15,144 nt of DNA, taken from NCBI GenBank assembly GCA_905236925.1, contig CAJOQS010000090.1, forward strand, positions 1 to 15,144, written 5' to 3'. Both the position numbers and the translations under genes were made by a program. Below the pieces are notes generated by a model. That model searched no databases. It was given only the letters and a program-made list of their open reading frames with translations, and was not told where the DNA came from. The stretch is from an uncultured Lachnospiraceae bacterium (GTDB lineage Bacteria > Bacillota > Clostridia > Lachnospirales > Lachnospiraceae). Shown here piece by piece: positions 1-6,805 of this stretch. Within the stretch, counting starts at the first letter, position 1; each line of letters begins with the position of its first letter.

Positions 1-1373
1 GCCTCGATAAGAACGAGCGGCGAGCTCTGTCCTCCGCCGGCGGACTTTCTTAACATATCACACCTGACGCTTCTGCTGAGACGTTCCTTCTTATCAAGCC
101 TGATGCACGCGATCGCGATCCGGGCATCCTTATATTCCTCGTAAAGATCGCGCAGCCTCCGGGCTATCTCAAGGGCCTGTGTCTCATTGCCGTTCAGGGC
201 CTTCAGGTAACATGCAAACACATACGAAAGGAGGTCCTCTCCCCAGCCTTCATCGGCAAATACGCCATCCAGACCCTTCGCAGCCTGCGCGGTATTCCCG
301 CCGGTCTGCTGCATCCATATACGGACAAGCCTTTCCCTGATGCTCTCGGGGCGGAAGGTTTTCAGGTCCGCCAGAGCCTTTTCGTTCTCCGCAAGAAGCT
401 TAGCCTGCGAGATCTTCCCGATGCTGTAATCCACATAATTCTGGACAAGCCTCATTTCAATATAGCGCATTCTTCGCTTTGAAAGGCGGCTCTTCATATC
501 GGTGCCCGAATTTTTGACAACAACGGGTATAAGTATCTTCTCACGTACCGAGGAAAGCGTGATCTGCCCGGAATTGGTACCGGCGTGGAGCTTGTCTGGG
601 GCGATCCCGATCCTCAGGTTGAAATCATTGCCCTCGAAATCATCCGTCCACACGATCTGCCTGTCAGAGTACAGGAAACCGCCCTCAAGATCGACCGTAA
701 GCTGGGAATACCCCCATGAATCCTTGTGAAGGACAATAGTTTTTTCAAGCTCGCCCTTTGAGACGTCGAAATTGAGCACCTCAACCCCGGCGCTGATATG
801 TACGGGTATCTTTTTATGCGCGGACACAAGAAGCTCCTCCAGCGCGAGCGAGGTATTCCCCGAGCGTGTCAGAGTCCTGTAAAGGTTGTCAAAACGGGGA
901 TCATAAAACGAGAGAGTTCTCCGGAATTCTTCTGATTTAAACAGACTCTTAGCCTCGGCCCAGTTCGTCTGGGCAAGGCTGGCAAAATGGAACAGATCGG
1001 AGGCCGGACCGTTGGATGTTTCGCAGGAAGGGACCCTGACCTTGGCAGTAAACGGTATGTCGGCTTCTCCGTATTCGGAGACGATCGAAAGATGGCCTTT
1101 TACGGTATCGTTCAGGTCAAGCTTTGTCGCGTCGAATTCATAATTGATTGTATTGGAAGTTCCGATGAAGGTCTCCTTGTCGACCTTCATCAGGTAATTG
1201 CTTGAGTATACGATTCCCTTAAAGGGACGCTCGGACGATGAGGACACACAAAAAGAGCCCGAATACACCTTTCCCATCTCGACGGAAATGAAAATACTGC
1301 CTGCGGATAGGATCAGCTCGGGCCGGTCATAGGAAAATACACCTTTGGCAAAAAGATCGATCTTTTCCTTCAT
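1..1373 (-). CDS. DUF5717-like protein of unknown function, 3' end cut by window edge
   Basis: An open frame of 457 codons starts at ATG 1373 and runs off the left edge without a stop, so the C-terminus is missing. My translation begins MKEKIDLFAKGVFSYDRP and continues with a beta-rich N-terminal region (motif KGIVYSSNYLMKV near residues 52-64). A second part near residues 320-457 is helical, with repeat-like segments such as QAAKGLDGVFADEG and GNETQALEIARRLRDLYEEY that resemble a TPR-type solenoid. I see no signal peptide, membrane segment or catalytic motif, so a cytoplasmic or scaffold role is possible but not shown. From memory the N-terminus matches the large DUF5717 family of Lachnospiraceae (usually well over 1000 residues), whose function is unknown. 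An AAAGG/GGGGAT ribosome-site region precedes the start, and a good promoter lies about 50 bases upstream. The gene is surely coding; the family assignment is less certain. Confidence 0.8.
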   Translation of the reverse strand, partial: MKEKIDLFAKGVFSYDRPELILSAGSIFISVEMGKVYSGSFCVSSSSERPFKGIVYSSNYLMKVDKETFIGTSNTINYEFDATKLDLNDTVKGHLSIVSEYGEADIPFTAKVRVPSCETSNGPASDLFHFASLAQTNWAEAKSLFKSEEFRRTLSFYDPRFDNLYRTLTRSGNTSLALEELLVSAHKKIPVHISAGVEVLNFDVSKGELEKTIVLHKDSWGYSQLTVDLEGGFLYSDRQIVWTDDFEGNDFNLRIGIAPDKLHAGTNSGQITLSSVREKILIPVVVKNSGTDMKSRLSKRRMRYIEMRLVQNYVDYSIGKISQAKLLAENEKALADLKTFRPESIRERLVRIWMQQTGGNTAQAAKGLDGVFADEGWGEDLLSYVFACYLKALNGNETQALEIARRLRDLYEEYKDARIAIACIRLDKKERLSRSVRCDMLRKSAGGGQSSPLVLIE

Positions 1374-1420
1374 GAGATCCCCGTACCTTTTCAAACAAAA
1401 ACACTCGTCCGATATTAATC

Positions 1421-1449
1421 AGTATAGCATCTGGTTTTTTTCATTTCAA
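1421..1449 (-). promoter_or_regulatory. Sigma-A promoter of the DUF5717-like gene
   Basis: On the minus strand, TTGAAA (1444-1449) is separated by 17 bases from TATACT (1421-1426). A TG one base upstream of the -10 box makes it an extended -10. The start of transcription would be near 1414, giving a leader of about 40 nt before ATG 1373. It lies downstream of the small-RNA terminator at 1472-1512, so the gene has its own promoter. Confidence 0.7.
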
Positions 1450-1471
1450 GGATTATCAGGATTAAGCCCCT

Positions 1472-1512
1472 AAAAAGGAAGAGAGCGTAGATCTTGGGGA
1501 TAATCTACGCTC
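1472..1512 (-). terminator. Intrinsic terminator ending the candidate sRNA
   Basis: GAGCGTAGAT and ATCTACGCTC form a perfect 10-bp stem (1483-1492 and 1503-1512) around a 10-base loop. On the minus strand the stem is followed by CTCTTCC and then five T (1472-1476). The short spacer before the U-run is slightly longer than ideal. Confidence 0.65.
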
Positions 1513-1603
1513 CAATGTAAGGGAGAAAGAGTTATGTTGTCGGCAGTATTGAGGGGGAGGACTGCCGGCAAACTCTGAGTTAAGCTAACGCTTTTTCTGT
1601 TGT
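1472..1603 (-). ncRNA. Candidate small regulatory RNA with C-rich loops (not a recognised family)
   Basis: A predicted transcript of about 132 nt starts near 1603, seven bases after a perfect -10 box, and ends at the U-run 1472-1476. It folds into two main hairpins. The first pairs 1561-1570 with 1538-1547 (nine of ten pairs, one C-A mismatch) and extends through a second stem, 1571-1576 with 1528-1533. Its loop, 1548-1560, reads CCTCCCCCTCAAT. The second is the terminator, a perfect 10-bp stem (1503-1512 with 1483-1492) whose loop contains TATCCCC. The linker between them contains TTTCTCCC. Three C-rich unpaired stretches complementary to Shine-Dalgarno sequences, plus a strong promoter and an intrinsic terminator, are typical of Gram-positive trans-acting sRNAs such as the UCCC-motif sRNAs of Staphylococcus and the csRNAs of Streptococcus. 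I found no ORF with a ribosome site inside it. It does not look like 6S RNA, a T-box or a riboswitch I know. Confidence 0.6.
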
Positions 1604-1609
1604 AAGAGT

Positions 1610-1676
1610 ATTATACACACATACTTCCGTCTTTGTCAACATGTTTTTATTACTTTTTGAAGATTTTTTTATTTTT
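1610..1676 (-). promoter_or_regulatory. Perfect consensus promoter with UP-like A/T tract driving the candidate sRNA
   Basis: TTGACA (1634-1639) and TATAAT (1610-1615) are both perfect consensus hexamers, 18 bases apart, on the minus strand. Directly upstream, 1641-1676 is almost all A and T with A-tracts on the minus strand, as in the UP elements of strong rRNA-type promoters. The next minus-strand start codon is more than 230 bases away, beyond a terminator and a second promoter, so this promoter does not appear to serve a protein gene. Confidence 0.75.
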
Positions 1677-1761
1677 GCGTATTCGTGTACATATATAGAT
1701 AAGGAAGCGTGAATACATTTGTTTTTGTGTATATTCTGCCCGCTCGGCCTTTTCCGCACAT

Positions 1762-1788
1762 AAAAAGGCCACCGGAAAACCGGTGGCC
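1762..1788 (-). terminator. Intrinsic terminator of the infC-rpmI-rplT operon
   Basis: A perfect 9-bp GC-rich stem (GGCCACCGG with CCGGTGGCC, 1767-1788) with a four-base loop is followed on the minus strand by five T (1762-1766). It lies 25 bases after the rplT stop codon. Confidence 0.92.
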
Positions 1789-1813
1789 AAAAGAAAGATC
1801 AGCTTCAATATAA

Positions 1814-2170
1814 TTAAGCAATAGCCTTCTTAGCGGTGTCAACAAGACTTGCAAAGCCCTCGGGATCAGCGATAGCGATCTCTGAAAGCATCTTGCGGTT
1901 GATGTCGATGTTGGCAACCTTAAGACCATGCATGAGCTTGCTGTATGTAAAATCGTTCATTCTGCATGCTGCATTGATACGAGCGATCCAGAGCTTGCGG
2001 AAATCTCTCTTCTTCTGCTTACGGCCGGCAAATGCAGCTGTAAGAGCTCTCATAACCGCCTGCTTGGCAGTCCTGTACTGGTTGGATCTTGCTCCCCTGT
2101 AACCCTTAGCGAGTTTTAATACTCTGTTGTGCTTCTTCTTGGCGTTAACGCCACCCTTGATTCTTGCCAT
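1814..2170 (-). CDS. rplT: 50S ribosomal protein L20
   Basis: The 118-residue product begins [20 protein letters not shown], the typical basic N-terminal extension of L20. The conserved helical segments [37 protein letters not shown] and [16 protein letters not shown] follow. L20 binds 23S rRNA early in large-subunit assembly. In Firmicutes it also represses its own operon by binding the infC leader, and a matching leader is present at 2936-3098. The length equals that of the family. TAGGAGG sits eight bases before the ATG. It is the last gene of the operon, 30 bases after rpmI and just before a strong terminator. The function is certain. Confidence 0.98.
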   Translation of the reverse strand: MARIKGGVNAKKKHNRVLKLAKGYRGARSNQYRTAKQAVMRALTAAFAGRKQKKRDFRKLWIARINAACRMNDFTYSKLMHGLKVANIDINRKMLSEIAIADPEGFASLVDTAKKAIA

Positions 2171-2200
2171 TTGTAGTTCCTCCTATCTCACTAAACCGGA

Positions 2201-2398
2201 TTACAGATAAGGCAGCATCTTCTTGGTCTGTCTCATAAGAGCGGAACCAACGGTGCTGGGCTTTCTTAATCTTCTCTTCATCTTAGATGTCTTCTTGGTA
2301 AGGATGTGTGCCTTTCCGCACTTGAATCTCTTGATCTTACCTGTGCCGGTCTTCGTAAAACGCTTGGCGGCAGCTCTGTTTGTCTTTAACTTCGGCAT
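2201..2398 (-). CDS. rpmI: 50S ribosomal protein L35
   Basis: The 65-residue basic protein begins [20 protein letters not shown] and contains the conserved [18 protein letters not shown] segment and a C-terminal MLPYL, all diagnostic of L35. It is a small structural component of the 50S ribosomal subunit. AAGGAGG stands eight bases before the ATG. It lies between infC and rplT in the classic order, with 30 bases on each side, and is presumably co-transcribed and co-repressed with them by L20. Confidence 0.98.
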   Translation of the reverse strand: MPKLKTNRAAAKRFTKTGTGKIKRFKCGKAHILTKKTSKMKRRLRKPSTVGSALMRQTKKMLPYL

Positions 2399-2428
2399 TG
2401 TTTTTTCCTCCTTTTTAGATAAGAAAAC

Positions 2429-2935
2429 TTATTTCTTCTGGGTAAGGAACATGATCATGTTCCTGCCTTCAAGCTTAGCGGCCTTGTCCACAACCGCAAT
2501 ATCCGCAAGCTGCTCCGCGAAGGAGTCAAGTATCTGCTTTCCGGACTGCATGTGAGCCATCTCGCGGCCTCTGAACTTTAAGGTTGCCTTCACTTTATCT
2601 CCGTGCTCAAGGAACTTACGAGCCTGATTTGCCTTTGTGTTCAAATCATTATCATCAATGTTGGGCGAAAGACGGATCTCCTTGACTTCCATCGTTTTCT
2701 GCTTCTTCCTGGCTTCCTTCTCCCTGCGCAGCTGCTCATAACGGAACTTTCCGAAATCAGCGATCTTGCATACAGGGGGCTTTGCCGTGGGCGCGATCTT
2801 AATAAGATCAAGTTCCGCAGCAGCCGCCATGGCAAGAGCTTCCTTTGAAGACATGATGCCAAGCTGTTCACCGTTTTCACCGATCAGACGGATTTCCTTG
2901 TCTCTGATCTGTTCGTTGATAAAATACTCGCTAAT
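2429..2935 (-). CDS. infC: Translation initiation factor IF-3, with a non-canonical ATT start
   Basis: The frame encodes 168 residues, the normal IF-3 length of about 170. It binds the 30S subunit, checks start codon and initiator tRNA pairing, and prevents premature 50S joining. The N-domain shows INEQIRDKEIRLIGENGEQL, then PPVCKIADFGKFRYEQ and the lysine/arginine-rich linker RREKEARKKQK. The C-domain shows EVKEIRLSP, RKFLEHGDKVKATLKFRGRE and the closing EGRNMIMFL. The first in-frame ATG (2854) would remove 27 conserved residues. The only start compatible with the family is ATT at 2933-2935, with GGGGAGG ending nine bases upstream. AUU starts are known for infC in Escherichia coli and Geobacillus and underlie IF-3 autoregulation. 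Gene identity is certain; the start is strongly supported. Confidence 0.96.
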   Translation of the reverse strand: MSEYFINEQIRDKEIRLIGENGEQLGIMSSKEALAMAAAAELDLIKIAPTAKPPVCKIADFGKFRYEQLRREKEARKKQKTMEVKEIRLSPNIDDNDLNTKANQARKFLEHGDKVKATLKFRGREMAHMQSGKQILDSFAEQLADIAVVDKAAKLEGRNMIMFLTQKK

Positions 2936-3098
2936 AGTTCTACACCTCCCCGTAGGACATGGTCTTAAAGCACAAAAAAAGTGAATAGCAAACTATCCAC
3001 TTTAATTAAGCAAAATTATAGGACCCTTTCACTGCCGTTCGGCGCTGGGGGTGAGAGTGGATACTCTGCTTGACCGGTCGTGGGCCCTTCCCACAACC
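2936..3098 (-). promoter_or_regulatory. infC leader, candidate L20-responsive attenuation leader
   Basis: About 160 nt separate the infC promoter from the start codon. The leader opens with a 9-bp hairpin (3076-3098, loop AAGGG). A complex middle part with CCCCCAGCGCC near 3035-3050 follows, then the terminator at 2974-3002. TATCCACT (3056-3063) is an exact 8-base complement of AGTGGATA in the 5' arm of that terminator, so it can act as an antiterminator. L20-dependent attenuation of this operon is known in Bacillus subtilis. Assigning this leader to that class rests on context and architecture, not on a covariance-model match. Confidence 0.7.
2974..3002 (-). terminator. Attenuator (conditional terminator) in the infC leader
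   Basis: AAGTGGATAG and CTATTCACTT (2979-3002, read on the minus strand) form a 10-bp stem with one G-U pair and a TTTG loop. The stem runs straight into seven T (2974-2980). It lies inside the transcribed leader upstream of the infC ribosome site, so it must be read through for the operon to be expressed. Confidence 0.8.
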
Positions 3099-3104
3099 TT
3101 TGAC

Positions 3105-3133
3105 ATATTACCATCTGTTGTTCCTGTTGTCAA
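3105..3133 (-). promoter_or_regulatory. Sigma-A promoter of the infC-rpmI-rplT operon
   Basis: TTGACA (3128-3133) and TAATAT (3105-3110) are 17 bases apart on the minus strand. Transcription would begin near 3098, right at the base of the first leader hairpin. The -35 box lies only seven bases after the stop codon of the exporter gene, with no terminator between them. Confidence 0.8.
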
Positions 3134-3140
3134 CAGTTTT

Positions 3141-4949
3141 TTACGCATTTGCCTTCTGCAATTCGTAAAGCTTCTTGTATATGCCGTTTTGAGCGAGAAG
3201 CTCCTGATGCGTTCCCTGCTCTCTGAGCCTTCCCTTATGCATTACCATGATGCAGTCGCAGTGCTGTATCGTTGACAGCCTGTGAGCCACCATGATGGTC
3301 GTTCTGCCGCTCATAAGCCTCTGAAGAGCTTCCGTGATGAGCAGCTCGGTTTCGGTATCGATGTTGGCGGTTGCCTCATCCATTACAAGGATCTTCGGAT
3401 CATATGCAAGTGTTCTCGCAAAACTCAGCAGCTGCCTCTGGCCAGAGGAAAGGGTGCTTCCTCTCTCGCTGACAGCCTCCTGATAGCCGTGTTCAAGCCG
3501 TTCTATGAATGTAGAAGCATTGGCTATCTCAGCCGCCTTTTTAACCTGTTCATTTGTTATATCATCATTTAACAATCGTATATTGCTCTCGATATTTCCG
3601 GTGAATACGAAAACATCCTGCTGAACCTGCCCTATGGCAGACCTCAGCTCGTCGGTATCCATATCCCTGATATCAACGCCGTCGACCAGAATCCTGCCCT
3701 TGTTTATGTCGTAATAGCGTCCCACCAGGCTGAGTATCGTCGTTTTGCCCGCTCCCGTCGCGCCTACGAAGGCGACCTTCTCTCCGGGCTCGATCGTGAA
3801 GCTGACATCCTTTAATACCCAGTCCTCGTCATTGTAGGCGAACCACACATGGTCAAACTCAATCCGTCCCCTGATCGGCACGATGTTGCCGTCCGCGTCA
3901 AGCGGGTGGGCAGGTTCGTCGGGTGAAACGATCGAAGGTTCCTCGTCCAGTATCGTAAAGATCTTTTCAGACGAAGCAAAGGCCTGCTGTATCGTTCCTA
4001 TCTGCTCGGCCATATCCTGGATCGGTTCAAAGAAGGACTGCACGTACTGTATAAAGATATACAGGGTTCCCACTGTTATGCCGCTGCCCTTCAGCGCGTT
4101 CTCGGCGAATACGAGCGCGCTTCCGCCCCAGATGATGTTTATCAGTGCAAGGATCGAGAGCATGTAGATCGAGGGTCTGAATATCGCGAAAACCATTATC
4201 TCGCGGAAATTCGCCCTGAACAGGTCATTGCTGCGCCTTCTGAATTCTGCGTTTTTCTCATCTTCACGGTTGAATATCTGAATGATCTTCATGCCGGAGA
4301 TATGCTCGGACAGGTACGTATTGATCGCCGTGATCTTGCTTCTCGTGATCCTGTAGCAGGTACGCGATACCTTCTTGAACACAAAGGTCAGCGCGACTAT
4401 GAACGGTATGAGGACGAATGCCCTCAGCGCCAGTCTGGTGTTCAGAACAAGCATTACAGCAGCCAGGCCTATTATCTTAACGCCGTTCTTGATAATACGG
4501 ACCAGAATACCCGAAAACAGCTCGTTCAGCGATTCAACATCGTTGGTTACACGCGTTACCAGCCTTCCCACAGGGGAAACATCAAAGAACGAAAGCCCGA
4601 GACTGTGTATATGCGCAAAAACCTCGGCGCGGATGTTGAAGATGATGTTCTGGCCTGTAGTCTGGAGCAGGCCTATCTGACCCACATACAGTATAAACAT
4701 AAGTACCATGGCAGCCAGATATGACAGTCCGTCCCTGCGGATCAGCGCGTAGTCGGCGCCCTCGACGAAATGATCGACCGCACTTCCCAGTACGGTGGGA
4801 CAGTACAGCTCAAGTCCGGTGGTCGCCAGCATCATCAGCGAAGCGATCGCCACGGTGCCCGTATAAGGACGCACATATCCGAGGAGCCGCCCGAAAACAT
4901 GCCTCTTCTCGTTCCCTTCTATCCTGTTGTTCATCTCAAAGCCTCTCAT
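3141..4949 (-). CDS. ABC exporter half-transporter with the canonical catalytic site (BmrD/TM288/MdlB type)
   Basis: This is a type IV ABC exporter subunit of 602 residues: a six-helix membrane domain (about residues 20-330) followed by an ATPase domain (about 360-600). The visible motifs are Walker A GATGAGKTT (396-404), Q-loop Q444, signature LSSGQ (500-504), Walker B ILVMDEA with catalytic Glu525, and the switch histidine in VAHRLST (H556). The signature is non-canonical (SSGQ), while its partner has a canonical SGGQ and lacks the catalytic glutamate. That is the pattern of heterodimeric exporters such as BmrCD, LmrCD and TM287/288. Such pumps export drugs, lipids or peptides; the substrate here is unknown. 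ATG 4949 overlaps the partner stop as ATGA. An in-frame ATG at 4934, with AGAGG seven bases upstream, is an equally plausible start. Confidence 0.93.
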   Translation of the reverse strand: MRGFEMNNRIEGNEKRHVFGRLLGYVRPYTGTVAIASLMMLATTGLELYCPTVLGSAVDHFVEGADYALIRRDGLSYLAAMVLMFILYVGQIGLLQTTGQNIIFNIRAEVFAHIHSLGLSFFDVSPVGRLVTRVTNDVESLNELFSGILVRIIKNGVKIIGLAAVMLVLNTRLALRAFVLIPFIVALTFVFKKVSRTCYRITRSKITAINTYLSEHISGMKIIQIFNREDEKNAEFRRRSNDLFRANFREIMVFAIFRPSIYMLSILALINIIWGGSALVFAENALKGSGITVGTLYIFIQYVQSFFEPIQDMAEQIGTIQQAFASSEKIFTILDEEPSIVSPDEPAHPLDADGNIVPIRGRIEFDHVWFAYNDEDWVLKDVSFTIEPGEKVAFVGATGAGKTTILSLVGRYYDINKGRILVDGVDIRDMDTDELRSAIGQVQQDVFVFTGNIESNIRLLNDDITNEQVKKAAEIANASTFIERLEHGYQEAVSERGSTLSSGQRQLLSFARTLAYDPKILVMDEATANIDTETELLITEALQRLMSGRTTIMVAHRLSTIQHCDCIMVMHKGRLREQGTHQELLAQNGIYKKLYELQKANA

Positions 4950-6805
4950 TCCGCTATGTCGTCTATCATCTTCTCAAGCTGCTGCTTCTCATACAGACGC
5001 TCATAAATACCGCCTGTCTTCATCAGCTCTTCATGGGTGCCGTGCTCTGCTATCCTGCCGTCATCAAGGACAACGATCTGATCGGCATTCTGTATCGTGG
5101 AAATGCGGTGAGCGATGATTATCGTGGTTTTTCCTTCCCTGACCTTCTTCAGATTTTCAAGTATCCTTGCTTCGGTATCCGTATCGACAGCGGAGAGTGA
5201 ATCGTCAAGTATCAGGATCGGAGCGGTCTTCATAAGTGCCCTCGCTATCGAGGTCCTCTGCTTCTGTCCGCCCGACATCGTAACGCCTCTTTCTCCGATT
5301 ACCGTACCGTACTTAGCGGGGAATTCGATTATATTGTCATGAACACAGGCCTGTTTTGCGGCTTCCTCAACCTCGGCAAGATCATTGTAGGCCTCGTTGA
5401 TCTTTGTGTAATGGCCTGCCTGATCCTCCTCAAGGAACTCGTTAAGCTGCACCGCCGACTTCCTAAGCGTCGATAATGAGAACTTCTCCTCCGGGAGATC
5501 AAGCTTTTTCCTGACTCCAAAGGCGATATTGGCCTGAATCGTATCCGAGAACAGGAAGTTGTCCTGCGGAACATAGGCGATCTGTGACCTGAGCACTGAA
5601 AGCGGTATCTCACGGATCGGATGACCGTCAAAGAGTATCTCTCCGCTCTCCGCCTCATAAAGCCGTACCAGCAGATTGGCAAGAGTCGTTTTTCCGCATC
5701 CGGTTCTTCCGATAACGGCCAGCGTCGAGCCTGCAGGAACCGAGATATCTATATTTTTCAGTGCCTTGGGAAGCTCCGGATCATACCTGAAGGAAAGATC
5801 TCTTATATCTATATTGCCCTCAAGTTTGCCTATTCCGCTGTCCCTGCCGGTATCAACTATGTCGGGCTCGGCGTCGAAGATCTTCCTGAGACGCTTCATC
5901 GCAGCGTGTCCCTGTGTAAATGACGAAACGCTGTCGCCCACAGCGATCATCGGCCATACGAGCATTCCGATGTACTGGTTAAACGCTATGAAATGACCAA
6001 CCGAGATCTCCCCCTTAAAGACGAGCATTCCTCCGTACAGAAGTGCTATCGATCTGCAGATTCCGATGACAAGCTCGATCGCGGGCATGAAGATCATATT
6101 AGCGCGGATGAGCTTGAGGTTTTTCTTCTTATTGTTCAGGTTAACCTTCATGAACTCTTCCTGCTCACGCTTTTCCTGAACAAATGCCTTGATTACCCTT
6201 ACACCCGAAAAGCTTTCCTGAACCCTGTCACTGAGAAGTGAAAATGCTTCATTCTTCTCGACATAGTATTTATCAACGACAAGGCAGTAGTACAGGGCGC
6301 CGCCGAGTATGATGAGCATGGGTATGCACGCGGCGACAGTCAGCCTTCCGTCAACATAGCGCACCATTTTCACAAGCACCATGACAGTCATAACGACAGC
6401 ATCGAATACCGAGATAACGGCGGGGCCGATGGCCATCCTTATCGCGGCGATGTCATTTGTAAAATGGGCCATCAGGTCGCCGGTCTTGTGCTCGTTGTAA
6501 TATTTCTGCGAAAGACCCGTAAGATGCTCGAAAAGGTCGTCGCGCATCTCTTTTTCGATCTTTCTGGCTGTGATGAACAGGAACCATCTCCAGCCGAACC
6601 TTCCCATTGCCATTCCGAGGCCGCAGAGGAATATCAGGAGGACACAACGCGCTACATTTTCCGGAGTAAAGCCTCCGCCTCCGAGTCCGTCGGTCACTTC
6701 ACCGGTAAACTGCGGTATGTAGACTCCGAGGAGATCGACACCGAACAGTATCAGTATTCCCATCAGATATTTGAAAAAGTATTTTTTAATATAACCCAGC
6801 AGCAT
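4946..6805 (-). CDS. ABC exporter half-transporter with a degenerate ATP site (BmrC/TM287/MdlA type)
   Basis: The 619-residue protein begins MLLGYIKKYFFKYLMG and has a six-helix exporter domain (about residues 10-310) and an ATPase domain. Motifs are Walker A GRTGCGKTT (366-374), Q-loop Q414, signature MSGGQ (510-514), Walker B LILDD (531-535) and the switch histidine H566. Asp535 replaces the catalytic glutamate, the mark of the degenerate subunit in heterodimeric exporters. Between NIAFG (426-430) and the AAKQACVHD helix (482-490) there are about 45 extra residues, many charged, that relatives I know do not have at this length. ATG 6805 is preferred over an in-frame ATG 14 codons upstream because GGAGG lies five bases before it. 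It overlaps the end of the preceding importer gene by 20 bases, implying co-transcription and probably translational coupling. Confidence 0.93.
   Translation of the reverse strand: MLLGYIKKYFFKYLMGILILFGVDLLGVYIPQFTGEVTDGLGGGGFTPENVARCVLLIFLCGLGMAMGRFGWRWFLFITARKIEKEMRDDLFEHLTGLSQKYYNEHKTGDLMAHFTNDIAAIRMAIGPAVISVFDAVVMTVMVLVKMVRYVDGRLTVAACIPMLIILGGALYYCLVVDKYYVEKNEAFSLLSDRVQESFSGVRVIKAFVQEKREQEEFMKVNLNNKKKNLKLIRANMIFMPAIELVIGICRSIALLYGGMLVFKGEISVGHFIAFNQYIGMLVWPMIAVGDSVSSFTQGHAAMKRLRKIFDAEPDIVDTGRDSGIGKLEGNIDIRDLSFRYDPELPKALKNIDISVPAGSTLAVIGRTGCGKTTLANLLVRLYEAESGEILFDGHPIREIPLSVLRSQIAYVPQDNFLFSDTIQANIAFGVRKKLDLPEEKFSLSTLRKSAVQLNEFLEEDQAGHYTKINEAYNDLAEVEEAAKQACVHDNIIEFPAKYGTVIGERGVTMSGGQKQRTSIARALMKTAPILILDDSLSAVDTDTEARILENLKKVREGKTTIIIAHRISTIQNADQIVVLDDGRIAEHGTHEELMKTGGIYERLYEKQQLEKMIDDIAE

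Noticed and set aside
1472..1573. Short TTG-started frame inside the candidate sRNA, about 33 codons
   Set aside because: No Shine-Dalgarno sequence precedes it, and it passes through both hairpins and ends in the terminator U-run.
1528..1576. Plus-strand RNA as an alternative for the long hairpin, because the mismatch is a U-G pair on that strand
   Set aside because: The perfect promoter, UP-like tract and terminator U-run are all on the minus strand, and no comparable plus-strand promoter is visible.
1669..1929. Minus-strand frame of 86 codons overlapping the end of rplT and its terminator
   Set aside because: It overlaps rplT in another frame and crosses the terminator and the A/T-rich promoter region; a shadow frame.
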